Below are positions 10,581 to 22,394 of a stretch of DNA of 64,000 bases, piece after piece. The stretch is from assembly GCA_028583685.1 (NCBI GenBank), contig JAMXIF010000077.1:8494525-8558524 (forward strand), written 5' to 3'. This DNA is from Petaurus breviceps papuanus. Its lineage: Eukaryota > Chordata > Mammalia > Diprotodontia > Petauridae. A model generated the notes under the pieces. The model was not told the DNA's origin. It worked only from the letters and a program-made list of their open reading frames with translations, and ran no database searches. The translations under genes were made by a program, and so were the position numbers. Position 1 is the stretch's first letter. Each line of letters starts with the position of its first letter.

Positions 10581-11810
10581 GAACTGAAGCAAAATATGGC
10601 TTAGTTTCCCGTCATAAAAGAATCAATCTGGCAAGGGAAGACCCTCAGAGTTTCTAGCCAGAACAGAAACAATTGCTATTTACACTCACTCTGAGCCATC
10701 AAACCCAAACAATGAGCATCATAAATGCTGGTTGAATGTTGAATCCTATGGTGAAATAAAACACCAGTCAAGAGACCATACCCACATGCAGAGAAGCCTA
10801 CGCTTATAGGAAGACTGGTGGAGAATGAGCCTCAAGCCCAAACTGAACCAGCGAGATTCTTGAAATGCACATTACAGATGGAAGTAGCATAATGTTTACA
10901 GTAACATATAATTCCACTCTTCAATCAAAATGCTTTCCTCTCCAAGTTTGGGAGAAAACAAACAAGTTTGGTTCAGTTTAAAGTTTTCCCATCAAAGTTT
11001 CCCACAGTGAAGTGAACAGCTTCTGATCTTCAGGCACCCCCCCCCCCCACCCAGCATCTAGTCTTGAAAATGTCCTCAGGCAAATAACCAAGACTTCTAT
11101 TATCGCTGAGGATTCTAGAAGGACAGTGATGTCCAATCTTTTCTGAAGGTGTTTTTCCCCCTCTATCATAGTTCTTAGCAATCCTTTAGCAGTACTGATT
11201 TTTTCTGAAAATAGCTCATTTGGTGGAGTAAAGGATATTATTTCCCATATCACAGCTGGCTTTCTCAAGTTGGTAACTACCTGTGTATTATCCTGAAACA
11301 CACTCTTTTGCAAACACAACAAGAGTCTTGATCCTGGCTGCTATTCCTAGAATGAGTAAACTTCTCTCCTAGTAAGTATTGACTTTTCACAACTGTTGCC
11401 ATCAGGTGCAAATTGTATTTCCATGACTGCTATTCTCTGGATGAGGTCAACTCAGTTGATTTCCTCAGATCAGAACACGCAATCTTTTTGGTAAAAATAA
11501 ATAAACAAAGTAGCTTTGGGTTTCAAAGAGAGCTTTATGGAAACTCAAAAGTCAATGGTAATCTCAAAATAGTCTTTCAATTCCTGTGATGAAATATCAA
11601 GAAAAATACTAAACCAGAGGAGTTGTTTAAAAGTATAATTGATTTGGCATAGGGTTGGCTGTGAAACTTTATTCACAAGACCATCTGATGGTTCCTGTGA
11701 AGGCCTGTTTTTACCTCCCTGAGCTCCTCAATCATTATGTTATCATATCATGGTGTCTATCTAAGTTTTCTTTTATCCCTTCAGATTAATTAGAGGACAG
11801 GAGAGTTAGA
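10581..11810. other. Unassigned DNA
   Basis: No repeat family or gene recognised. A C run lies at about 11037-11049. The 114-codon reverse open frame (10978-11322) crosses that run and has no recognisable domain. Confidence 0.5.
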
Positions 11811-11995
11811 TCAAAGGTTCTTAACTTTAGCATCATGGGCCTCTTTGTCATTCTAGTGAAACATATGAACCCCTTCTCAGAAAAATGTTTTTCAAATGCA
11901 TAAAATATGTAGGATTGCAAAAGGAGAATATTATATTAAAAACAATGTTAAATATTTTTAAAGGTAAGTTCACGGACAATAGGCTAAAAATAGTA
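11811..11995. repeat. Possible hAT-type DNA transposon remnant
   Basis: 'aaaggttcttaactttagca' at one side, 'atgaaccccttctcagaaaa' within, and 'aagttcacggacaataggct' at the other resemble the old non-autonomous hAT elements whose ends read GGTTCTTAACC (Arthur1-like). No target duplication is visible. Confidence 0.4.
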
Positions 11996-12364
11996 GATAA
12001 TAGAATCCAACCTTGTGGAATCAGTAGGTCCAGAGAGTAATCATTAATGGTTTGGTGTTCACTGGAAGGAGGTATCTAATGGCAAGTCCAAGGGATTTAT
12101 GCTTAGTTCTATGCTGTTAGTCATACACAAAGATCTGGCTCCAGAGGGAACCACTGAGAGCAGTGTATGCATTCATTTACAAAGAAGTGCATTTAAGTTT
12201 AATGTCAAGGGGAAAACAAAACAAAACATGAGATTTATGAAAAAAAATGGGAGCTGTTCAAATCTAGTTATCCTCATTTGATATCATCTTATATCAATCC
12301 CCCATTTTATGTCTGATCTCCTTGAGAAACCCATTTCCAATAGATGTCTTCATTTTTTTTTCTT
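11996..12364. other. Unassigned DNA
   Basis: Nothing recognisable; short A runs only. Confidence 0.45.
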
Positions 12365-14095
12365 TTTATTCTCTTCTTAATTCTCCACAGTCTAGATTCT
12401 GATCTCCTTATTCCACCAAATCCATTCACTCCAAAGTTACCCATGATCTCTTCATTGCTAACTCTAATACCTTTTCTCAATCCTCAGCCATTTGGAACCC
12501 TCTGAAGCCTTTGATACTGTCAGTCACCTTCTTTTCCTTGAGACTCTCTTCCCTCCAAGTTTCTATGACACTGATTCTGCTCTTACTCCTCTGACATCCT
12601 TCTCTGTCTCTTTTGCTTGGCTCCATCAAGGTCCTGCCCGCTAATTATAGGGTCCTCCAAAGATCTTTTTCAGAACCTTTTTTCTCTTTTTGATTTGTTT
12701 TATTTCACTTGATGAGCTCAACAGTTTCTGTGATTTCAAAGAACAATTCTATGCAAGTAACTCTGGCAGTCCTCTGGGAGTCTAACTGGAATTTTCTTGT
12801 CCAGCCCTAACCTCTCTCTTAAACTTCAGTTTCATATTTCAAGCTGCTCATTAGATATCTCACACTAGATGTCCCATAGATATCTTCAATTTAACAGATT
12901 TAAAACTGAACTCATTCTCTTTCTTTCCTAAATTTTCTCTTACTGTCAAAAGTACCACTGTTTTCTCAATTAATCAGGCTCATAACCTAGGTGTTATCCT
13001 TGACTATTCACTCTCTCAACTCCCATATCTAATTAGTTGCCATAGGCAATTGTTTCTACCTTCATAATATATTTTGCACATACTGTCCTTTTCTGCTCTG
13101 ACACTGCAACCACCCATGTGAAGGCCTTTATCTCCTAACTCCTGGACTATTCCAAAAACCCAAAACCAAAAGTTTGGTTTCCCTGCCCCAAGTCTCTGCC
13201 TATTTCAATCTATCCTCCATTCAACTGTCAAATGGATCTTCTTAAAATGCAGTTCCGACCATATCTCCTCCCTCCATACTTCAACCCCCTTCAATACAAT
13301 TGAATACTTTCCTATTACCTTCAGGATCAAATATATATATACCCTTGCTCACAAAGTCTATCATAACTTGTCTGCCTCCTTCCTTTCCAATGTGTGTGTT
13401 GGGTATTTTTTTTTTTTACCTTACTGCTCCTCATATATTTGTCATCCATTAATACTGACTTGAGACAGGAAAGTGGCACAGTGGATAGAGTGTTGGGCCT
13501 GGAGTTAGGAAGACTCATTTTCCTTAGTTCAAATCTGACTTCAGACATTTTCTAGCTGTGTGACCCTAGGCAAGTAAATTAACTCTGGTTGCCTCAGTTT
13601 CCTCATCTGTAAAATGAATTGGAGGAGTAAATGCCAAACCACTCCAGTGTCCTTGCCAAGAAAACCCCCTTCTCTCCCCACACACACCAAAATGGGGTCA
13701 CATGATTGAAAAACAATTCATCTGAATGCTGGTTTCTTTAGTATTCCTTGAACAAGATATTCCATCTCCCAACTCAAAGTATTTTCCTTGTCTGTCTTTC
13801 TCATTCCCTCTTCATCTCCACCTTCTAGCTTTCCTGGATTCATTCAAGTATAGGCTGAAGCCCCACCTTCTTCTAGAAGTACTTATCAATTCACTTTAAT
13901 CTTAGTGTTTTCCCTCTAAGACTATCCTTAATTTATCATGTATACATCTCCTTTGTAAATAATTGTTTGGATCTTATCTTCCCCTTGTGGCTGTGAACTC
14001 CTGGAGAGCAAGGATTTATTTGCCTTTCTTTTTAAGTTCCAGAATCTAGTGCAGTGTCTGATATATTAAGTGCTTAAGAAATGGTAGTTGACTGA
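12365..14095 (+). repeat. L2 LINE, long 3' part, interrupted by a MAR1 SINE
   Basis: This is the longest L2 in the window. The ORF2 C-terminal coding part is recognisable at DNA level, including 'ccagccctaacctctctctt', 'ctcataacctaggtgttatc', and 'gttccgaccatatctcctcc'. It then continues after a MAR1 SINE (13462-13728) with 'gaacaagatattccatctcc' and ends in the L2 tail 'tgtgaactcctggagagcaa'. Many stops; non-functional. Confidence 0.82.
13462..13728 (+). repeat. MAR1-type CORE-SINE inside an L2
   Basis: Head 'gtggcacagtggatagagtg', CORE 'tcatctgtaaaatgaattgg', tail 'ccaaaccactccagtgtcct' and a closing 'aatggggtcacatgattga'. It separates two segments that are contiguous in L2. Confidence 0.87.
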
Positions 14096-14109
14096 CTGAA
14101 ATATGAAAT

Positions 14110-14270
14110 GGCTATGTTTAGAAGTGATGGGTTTCTTTTCATTAGAGATCTTAAAGGAGAGATGGAATGACACCTTTAAGTTAGCATGAGGATTCCTTTC
14201 TTTTATGGGTTATATTAGATGAACTTTGAGATCCCTTCAAAAAACTCAATTCTGTGATTCTATGATTTTG
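14110..14270 (+). repeat. CR1/L3 LINE 3' end
   Basis: It ends 'gagatcccttcaaaaaactc', 'tctgtgattctatgatt', the typical L3 terminus. It directly precedes a longer L3 copy, so the two ends stand in tandem. Confidence 0.55.
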
Positions 14271-14274
14271 CAGT

Positions 14275-15345
14275 ATTGATAAAGGCCTACCATTATCCTT
14301 GTCAAATTTGCAAATGACATAAAACTGGGAATTATCTTTAGACAACCAGTATATTAGTTACAATCTAGAGACCAAAAGACCTTAATTGGATAGATCATTG
14401 ACTTAAATTGAAACAGATGCCATGGGTTTGGAATACATTTTAAAACCATACACTTGTGTTCAGGGAATGGATTTCACAAGTACTAATTGAGTAGACAAGA
14501 CTAAGAAATATTTTACTGGAAAATAAAAGTTCTTGGGATTGGGCAGGGAAGGAGGAATAAGATTAATAGCTACAAGTACCATATGAATTGGCAGTGTTAT
14601 GTGGCAGTCTCAAAGGCTAACAATTGGAATATGGTCCTTTTATGTTCTTCCCTGGTCTGGTCACATCTGGAATAATATGAATTTAATATTGGGTATCACA
14701 GCTTAGAAGGGACATTTATTAATGAAGAACAGTCAAACATGACAAGAAGGATGGTGAATGACCTTTAATCTATATTGTATATTAATAAGATGAAAAATGT
14801 TTTGCCTGGACAAGAGAAGGTTCAGGGACCATATGATAGCTATCTTTTTTTTTTTAAAGCAATCGGGGTTAAGTAACTTGCTCAAGGTTACACGGCCAGT
14901 TATTTCTGGGTGTGGTGCTAAGTATCTGTGCCCGGATTTGATCCCCAGGTCATCCCGACACTGGAGCTGGTGCTCTTACTCGCTGAGCCACCTGGCTGCC
15001 CTGGTAGCTATCTTTAAGTGTTCAGAAGACCACCCCATTCTATTGAACCCCAGAAGGAAGAACCAAGAATAATAGACTGAAGTTACAAAGAAGGCAGATT
15101 GGTGTCAGGAAAAAAAACTAGACACATAAAGAAGAACAAAAAACAAAAACTTCCTAAAGAATAGTGAAATCTAGAAGTGACATGGGCCACCTCAACAAAT
15201 AGTGGGTTCCTATCAATTGAATATCTTTAAACAAAGTATTTATGATGAGTTCATGGATATTTTGAAAGGGGATTATTTTTTGGTTGGGGTAGGACTAGGT
15301 GGGAACAAGAGGTCTTTTATATTTCTGAAATGCTATGATTAACTT
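14275..15345 (+). repeat. CR1/L3 LINE, ORF2 C-terminal part to 3' end
   Basis: Decayed ORF2 landmarks appear in the order of the L3 consensus: 'tttgcaaatgacataaaact', then 'ggtctggtcacatctggaat', 'aagaaggatggtgaatgacc', 'gacaagagaaggttcaggga' and the terminal 'tgaaatgctatgatt'. A SINE at 14848-15004 interrupts it. Confidence 0.68.
14837..15015 (-). mobile_element. tRNA-type SINE monomer (right-type) with target duplication
   Basis: A reverse copy of the 'gagtaagagcaccggctcc' family. Its tail side reads 'aaagcaatcggggttaagta', i.e. the 'ccgattgcttt' ending of the right-type monomer. An 11-base repeat, TAGCTATCTTT, flanks it at 14837-14847 and 15005-15015. It inserted into an L3 LINE. Confidence 0.88.
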
Positions 15346-15999
15346 CCCAAAACAGATCTTCTAAGCTATGAATTTCTAATGGGCTATTTATTTTGTTTTA
15401 TTTTATTGTTTGTATTCTCTTTGGCTGTTACTATATCTGATTTTTTTAATCTTCCAGAAAAAGGCAGTGAACTAGGGGAGTAATGAGTTTTTTCACCTCT
15501 TAGGAAGTTTCAATGAAAATTCTTTCAATAATATTTCAACCCCAAGTCACTTTGTAATGTGAAGATTGGGCCATTGAGAAAATTCTCACAAAAACATGTA
15601 TTATAATAAAGCTCAGGATTTGTTTTCTTAAAAGTATTTCATCTTGCTTATATCTTATTGAGCTTATGAATACAAATTATATACTATATATGTATATATA
15701 TGTTTGTGTATGTGTATGTGTATAAGTATGAATTTGTATTTTTAAAAGCTGAACTAGAAAAGATAACATCTGGATGATTCCATGGCTGTAATCTCATTCC
15801 ATGAAATTTTCCCCCTTTCGCTATTACTTTTATCTTCTATAACTGGAAGAATATTTACCACCCTACCCACCCCTCACCCCATGCCCCCAGCCCATTTATT
15901 CAATCTTTGCCAAATATTAGCTGGAAACCTAATCAAATAACTTCCCAAGGCTTACTCTGATGCTGTCTCCTAGGAACTTATTTTCTGAGTTTTCACTGG
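15346..15999. other. Unassigned A/T-rich DNA
   Basis: There is a TATATG/TGTATG simple stretch at about 15680-15735 and nothing else recognisable. Confidence 0.5.
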
Positions 16000-16420
16000 A
16001 TGCTTGGAAACCCTCCCTCAGAGGGACTGAGCTGCCTTGAGTACTTTGGCCTTCTCAATCTGGCTATGGGCACAAAACAGCAAGAAATGTGCCCAAATGG
16101 GCTATTTTGCTGCTGTATCTAAAGGATGGCATCCATTTTAAATACATTTCCTACATGCCAATTAGCATTGGAATTAAGCCAATTCCATTGGAAATAAATG
16201 TGATGTTTCTCTGAGAAATTCTGCTCCCAGTAAATTCTCTGCCCCATCTTTCACATTGGCACTACAAGAAAATGAGATCCTAACTCCGCCTCTGTTTGTT
16301 AAAGTACACCAAGAGAAGGAATCATTGAAAAGCCATTTCTAACAGCCTCCCTTTGGGAGCCAAATCTCATAAACTTGGTATTACTAGTATTGGCCATTAA
16401 TTTGTACTGCATCAATTGAA
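16000..16420. other. Candidate conserved non-coding block
   Basis: This stretch is free of recognised repeats and of long open frames and has balanced composition. It contains ATTA-core words and a 7-base inverted repeat (TGGAATT-aagcc-AATTCCA, 16169-16187). Such blocks are often regulatory in gene deserts. That is inference; conservation cannot be seen from one sequence. Confidence 0.25.
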
Positions 16421-17430
16421 TTTCTAGCTACTTGGGGATAAAATTGAACTTCCCTTGGGCAGGGCTTATAAGTAGGAAAATATAGATACTTCCTGTATGT
16501 AATTGATGCATTCTAGGAGAATTATTTTGTTTTTTTGAAGAAGAGGAGGAACAGGAGAGGTCAGGACATATGATTTGACTTGAGTAGGTAATCTCAGTTG
16601 TAGAAAATCCTTCCACCAACGCCATCTAAAAAGTCTAAAAATTAACTTTGTTCTTTGTACATGGTATTATTATAAAAATCAGCCAAATTTTAGTATTGTA
16701 ATGATCCTTTTAAAAGTGCAGTTTTTTACATCACATAAACTTCTACAAAATCAATTCTCTTACAGTTGTACAGGTGATTTTTTAAAATCTGATATGTGTT
16801 TTACACATATCTTTGACAGTCTCTTGGTTTGTATCCATTGTTTGAGCCTAATGCTATAATTTTGAATACTATTTCTGTTTTTTTCAAACTACCTACTCCC
16901 TCTTCTATTCCTTTCTTATATATCGAAGTCAACAACACACTTCCTGAGAATGCCAGCTATGTCTTCATTCAAGTAATTGATAAAAAAAAGTAGAGCAAGA
17001 TGAGTATAAGATGAATAAGTATCAAGTAGAAGATCCCATGGCATGTCTGTAGAGACAAACATTCGTGGATGGCATCAAACTGTTAATCAAGACTTTGGGG
17101 GTTTGATCTCTTAGCTTTGCCCATCTGCTAAGATGTGATGACACCATTTGGCAAATGCCTAGTTGAATAATAAAATGAGCCTTTCTATTATGTTTACTAG
17201 CCATCAGTTCGGTAAACCTATCAAGCCATGACTTTCAGAATTGACATGGCAAAAACAATTGTTATTTTGGTTTTCATATGATAGATTTTTCAAAATAAAA
17301 ACTCTTCTATATATTTTCTTTGAACAAATATGTATTATTTGTTCAAAGCACATCCACATGTGACACAGTGTTTTCAGGATATGTAGCCTACAACACTTGC
17401 CTCCAGAGAATTAACATTCTAGATGGAAGA
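16421..17430. other. Unassigned DNA
   Basis: No recognised repeat and no convincing gene. Reverse open frames of 60-65 codons (16428-16625, 17022-17204) have no recognisable domain. Confidence 0.5.
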
Positions 17431-17499
17431 TTAGATAGATAGCTAGATAGCTAGATAGCTAGATAGATGAAAGAGAGGAAGAAAGGAAGGAAGAAAAAA

Positions 17500-17550
<51 letters not shown>

Positions 17551-17996
17551 GAAGGAAGGAAGGAAGGAAGGAAGGAAGGAAGGAAGGAAGGAAGNNNNNN
17601 NNNNNNNNNNNNNNNNNNNNNNNNNNNNNNNNNNNNNNNNNNNNNNNNNNNNNNNNNNNNNNNNNNNNNNNNNNNNNNNNNNNNNNNNNNNNNNNNNNNN
17701 NNNNNNNNNNNNNNNNNNNNNNNNNNNNNNNNNNNNNNNNNNNNNNNNNNNNNNNNNNNNNNNNNNNNNNNNNNNNNNNNNNNNNNNNNNNNNNNNNNNN
17801 NNNNNNNNNNNNNNNNNNNNNNNNNNNNNNNNNNNNNNNNNNNNNNNNNNNNNNNNNNNNNNNNNNNNNNNNNNNNNNNNNNNNNNNNNNNNNNNNNNNN
17901 NNNNNNNNNNNNNNNNNNNNNNNNNNNNNNNNNNNNNNNNNNNNNNNNNNNNNNNNNNNNNNNNNNNNNNNNNNNNNNNNNNNNNNNNNNNNNNGA

Positions 17997-18040
<44 letters not shown>

Positions 18041-18103
18041 AGGAAGGGAAGGAAGGAAGGAAGATGATGGATAGATGTAATTAGATAAACAGACAGATAT
18101 AAC

Positions 18104-18156
<53 letters not shown>

Positions 18157-18157
18157 G
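17431..18157. repeat. GATA / GAAA / GGAA compound array with 400-base gap
   Basis: GATA/GCTA units (about 17435-17466) pass into GAAA and GGAA units, then 400 N (17595-17994), then GAAA/GGAA units again and a long GATA run (about 18104-18155). The frame spanning the N run is an artefact of the array. Confidence 0.97.
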
Positions 18158-18259
18158 ATATAGCTGTAGTTTAAGGCTGTGTATATCAAAACCACCAAAT
18201 AAATGCTATAGGCTTCAGAGATAAAGCATCAAGAAAGTCTTAATTCATGTGTCAATTTC

Positions 18260-18440
18260 TTTTTCTAATTCCCTGGTACTCTCTGGCCTAAATTTATTAT
18301 GGGTATACTTATCCTTTACTTGTTGTATTCATCCAATAGAATGTAAGCCCCTTAAATTCAGGGATTATTTTGTTTTGGTTTGTTTGACCAAGATGTAGCA
18401 TGTCACAAACAGTTGCTAGACCCTTAATAAATGTTTGATG
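18260..18440 (+). repeat. L2 LINE 3' tail
   Basis: 'tagaatgtaagccccttaaa' and 'acccttaataaatgtttgat' mark the L2 end, with an unusual T/G insertion between them. Confidence 0.6.
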
Positions 18441-18557
18441 GGTAATAGTGTACTGGAGGACAAACATTCTCTTTTACAGTGATCAATAATCAGGGAAGAC
18501 TGCAATAGGTGCCATTTGAACATGGCCTGGATAAACTGTATTTCAATAGGCAGAGAT

Positions 18558-18560
18558 GTG

Positions 18561-18593
<33 letters not shown>

Positions 18594-18604
18594 TGTGTGT
18601 GTGT
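18558..18604. repeat. (GT)n microsatellite
   Basis: About 23 GT units with a single GG interruption. Confidence 0.97.
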
Positions 18605-19139
18605 AAGTGGCATTTCAGACAAAGAGAATTCATTGCACTAGGTCACCATCACATTGGGCTTCAAATAGAACTTTGCTGAAACTGATAGGCTCTCATATCT
18701 CACCATTCCCTATCCCCATTCTCCCCTTGATGCTGTTTTCCCACCCCTAGTTGTGGAGAGAAAGAGCTGAGAAGTGAACTTTCAGCAAAAACAGTGGGTC
18801 TACTCCCATGTTTTCTTTCTTTTACCACCAAAGCCCTCAGGGGCTACATGTTTGTCTGAGCAAGCTGTCAGCCAATTAGAATTTACTGCTAGGGAAGAAG
18901 CTGAGAAAGTTAATCCAGCTCCTTCAAGGCATAGTTAGAAAGGAAATATGAATCTTAAGTAGTGCACTTTACTTCATCAACTGCAAACCAAGTGAAGCAA
19001 GTTAGGCAGGGGGAAGGAAGGATGATTTTAATGGGCTTATTTTCATAGGGAAACCACTGCACATACTATGCAGAAGTCATTTCCTTTCCCTGCCCAGGAA
19101 CAGAAAAAATGAGGCACAGAAAAAGAATTGTCACTAATG
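18605..19139. other. Unassigned DNA
   Basis: No recognised repeat or gene. Confidence 0.5.
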
Positions 19140-19400
19140 TACCCACATCTCCTTTTTCAGTCTCTATCTATCCTCCTATTTCTTCTGTTCCTTTTTCTTA
19201 ATCTCTCTTCTCTCATCCCTATTCCAATCCAAATCCTCCTCCCTCTGCTCTTTTCCACTAGTCTCCCCTCTTCTCTTTTCTGCAACTCCTCTTCATCTCC
19301 TCTCCCCTCTCCTCCCCTCCCCTCCCCTCCCCTTCTCTCCTCTCTATCTCCTCTCCTGTCTGCTCCTCTCCTCCCCTCCCTTCCCCTCCCCAGGCCACTC
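19140..19400. repeat. Polypyrimidine CT/CCCCT tract
   Basis: Imperfect TCTCC/CCCCT units, densest at 19255-19395. Both strands are open here only because of composition. Confidence 0.93.
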
Positions 19401-19952
19401 CCCTCTCCTGCCTGGCACTTGGTAAGTGCTATAAAATTCATATTCCCTCTCTCTCCGTCAGGGTGTTGTATTACTTCAGCTAGGTTGGTTTTCATACTCT
19501 GTAGGTGGCATATGGTTGAGAAAACTGATCCCATGATATAAGGTTACAACCTAAATCAATCCCTGATAGGCAACAGAAAAGTTCTGGCAAAGATTTAGTT
19601 CTTCCTCTCTCCAGCCAAATGGAGAGTGTCCACTGTCACCAGGACACCCACACCTATTATTATTGCATAGAAATTACCTAATTAATGGATATCTGCTTTA
19701 TTATCAGTTCTTTTCCACTTAAAAAAAACTTATGATGGCACTTGTAGGGACTTCTTTTCTGTCTTTTACTTTCTTAGGAGACATGCCCAGCACTGAGGGC
19801 TCTAGGTCAAAAAGTGAGCATTAGTTATGACCAAGAGTTCTTTTAAAGGGCACACATTGTATAATTTGGAGGAAATAGACTGGAAGAAAGGAATAGGGCC
19901 TTCAAGCACTGAGCAGTTTTCTTGTCTTTAAATGAAAATACTGGAGGATTGC
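19401..19952. other. Unassigned DNA
   Basis: No recognised repeat or gene. Confidence 0.45.
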
Positions 19953-21227
19953 TAGCCAAGATGGCAATGTACTGAAGAAACTCACCTGAACTCTTCCAAA
20001 TTCACCACCAAACTGTAAAATAATGCTTCAAAATGAATTCCTGAGTGACAGAATCAACAAAAGTACAGGGTGAAACAATTTTCTAGTCAAAGACAACTTA
20101 GAAGGTCAGCAGGAAAGGCCAATCTCAGAGATAAAAGGGGAGCTTAGTGCAGCACAGCTTGGCAATATCTAAGCAAGTCAGCAGCTAGGCCCCTAGTCCC
20201 AGGACAAGCCAGCAGTAAGGCCCCATGGCTGCGGGCATGGGGGATAATTACAGCAAATGTCTGTGATGAAGGATTCACAGAAATATGAAACTGAGTCAAA
20301 ATTATAAGAATATAAGTCAGTTCTCTCAATTGATAAATGGTCAAGTGATATGAACAGGCAATTTTCAGAAGAAGAAATCAAAGCTATCTATAGTCATATT
20401 AAAAAAAAACTCTAAATTACTATTGATTTGAGAAATATAAACTAAAAAGACCTCTGAAGTATCACCTTACATCTACCAAATTGGCTAATATAAGAAAGAA
20501 CAAAACTGAAGAATGTTGAAAGGGATGTGGGAAAAGATTGATTCACTAATGCACTTTTGGTGGAGTTGTAAACTGATCCAACCATTCTGGAGAAAAATTT
20601 GGAATTATGCCCAAAGGGTTATCAAACTTTGCATAGCTTTTAATCTAGTAAGGCCACTACTGGATCTGTATCCCAAAGAAATAAAAGGGGAAAGGAAACT
20701 ATTTCTACAAAAAATATTTATAGCAGCTCTTTTTTTTTGGTGGCAAAGGACTGGAAATTGAAGAAAGATGTCCATCAAATAGGGAAAGAGTGAACAAATT
20801 GTGGTATATCGTAACACTGGAGTACTATTGTACTGTAAGAAATATGAGCAAGATGATTTCAGAAGAATCGACAAAGACTTATACAAACTGATGCAAAGTG
20901 AAGTAGACAGAATGAGTAGAACATTGAACATAGTAACAGCAAAATTGTACAATGAAGAATTGTGAATCACTTAGCTGTTCTCAGCAATTCAATGGTGCAA
21001 GACAATACCAAAGCACTCATCATGAAACATGCTAGCTACCTCCAGAGAAAGAGCTGATTGAGTCCAAATGAAGATTAAAGCATTCTATCTTTCACTTTAT
21101 GCATTCATTTTGGTCTGTTTTCTTTCACAACATGACTAATATGGAAATGTTTTGCATGGTTGCATGTATATAACCTATATCAAATTGCTTACTGTCTCAG
21201 GGAGGGGGGAGAAGAAGGAACTCAAAA
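19953..21227 (+). mobile_element. L1 LINE (L1-A), 5' UTR fused to ORF2 3' end
   Basis: The 5' part (19953 to about 20245) is marsupial L1 5' UTR ('agccaagatggcaatg', 'aaagacaacttagaaggtca'). The rest is the last part of ORF2 and the 3' UTR. Around 20545-20600 the translation includes HFWWSCKLIQPFW, the tryptophan-rich C-terminal pattern of L1 ORF2, and further on FIAALFF. ORF1, endonuclease and reverse transcriptase are absent, so about 4-5 kb is missing. The 3' end stops at 'aactcaaaa' against a truncated SINE. Confidence 0.85.
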
Positions 21228-21320
21228 CCTGAGTTCAAATCTGGCTTCAGACACTTAACACAAAAACTAGCTGTGTGACTTTGGGCAAGTCACCTAATCT
21301 CAATTGCCCCCTCAAAAAAA
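21228..21320 (+). repeat. 5'-truncated tRNA-type SINE at the end of L1-A
   Basis: 'cctgagttcaaatctggctt' to 'tgggcaagtcacctaatc' and an A-tail; the first ~50 bases of the SINE are missing. It joins the L1 3' end without a visible tail between them. Confidence 0.75.
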
Positions 21321-21418
21321 ATAAATTTCCCTTCAAGTTCGGAGATCAGGAAAGGCTTTATGTAGGAGATGATGTTTGTGCTATAGCTTGAAAAAGACGA
21401 GAGGAGTATAGAGAGACA
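21321..21418. repeat. Fragment of an unclassified old repeat
   Basis: 'ggaaaggctttatgtaggag' and 'tgctatagcttgaaaaag' resemble the block at 24690-24740. Confidence 0.35.
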
Positions 21419-21625
21419 GGCAGATAGATATAAAGATAGATAGAGATACACACATGCATATATATTTAAATATGTATATATTTTAAAAATGTGTATATAT
21501 TTAAATATATATACATGTATTTATGGCATACATATATATGTCTTATTCATAGTGTATGTATTATACACATATATATTATATGTATTATATACACACATAT
21601 ACATATGCATGTGTATATATTGTTT
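21419..21625. repeat. GATA then AT/GTATAT simple repeat
   Basis: Short GATA units pass into long alternating A/T and ATAC/GTAT sequence. Confidence 0.9.
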
Positions 21626-22129
21626 CTCCCACAATACCTGACAGAGCATTCCACATAGGTTTTTTAATGAATTATTGCAAGAATGGCAATCTAATAATAC
21701 ATTATATATGTGCATGCAATACACATGCCTAGAAATATATAAATATTATTGCCTATTTTAAAGAATGTTAATATAAACATTCATGATTGCTACTCTTTCT
21801 ATAATTAACTATAAGAATAGAAACTAAGAACTATGTCCTCCTGGAATTTTCATCATTCCAAACAGGATATAAAAAAAAAGGGAAAAAAAAGAGGCAAGTT
21901 ATCCAAAATAAACTAAGAAATATATTATAAATAGAACAAAGGACATGATAGAATTGTATTTATCCTCAGCCAGACCTGGTTTCATGACTTATGTCAAGGC
22001 CTGCCTATTAAGAATTTTACTAGTTATAGGAACCCAATTCCTTCCCTTAGACTCCTTGTGGGATGAGTTCCAGCAGTATTTCATATTCTAATTCACAACC
22101 ATCCTACTTAGAGCATTAATTTTAGCAAC
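21626..22129. other. Unassigned A/T-rich DNA
   Basis: Nothing recognisable. Confidence 0.45.
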
Positions 22130-22380
22130 AGTCTTCCCTGATTCCCTCAAGTGAAAATGTTCAATTTCTCTTCACATCTTCATAGAAACTTTGCCTGCAT
22201 TCTCCTTTGCACTGATCCCAATCACCTTTATATCACAGTAATATGTATAGGTCTCCCTCCTATTGGATTGTAAATTCCCGAAGAGCAGGGTCCACATCGT
22301 ATCTGTCTTTGTGTCCCAGTACCCAGTGTGGTACTTTGCCCATAGTAGACATTTGATAAATGTTCGATCTAGTTAGAGAA
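22130..22380 (+). repeat. L2 LINE 3' end
   Basis: 'ggattgtaaattcccgaaga', 'gcagggtccacatcg' and 'agacatttgataaatgttcg' are the L2 tail. Confidence 0.72.
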
Positions 22381-22394
22381 ATGATTTCATAGAG

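Noticed and set aside
17467-18084. 205-codon open frame of Lys/Glu/Arg with unknown residues
   Set aside because: It runs through a GAAA/GGAA microsatellite and a 400-base run of N; not a gene.
19128-19541. Overlapping 125- and 137-codon frames on opposite strands
   Set aside because: The CT/CCCCT tract lacks stops on both strands; no domain seen.
20513-20761. 82-codon open frame with a tryptophan-rich motif
   Set aside because: It is the C-terminal end of L1 ORF2 within L1-A, not a host gene.
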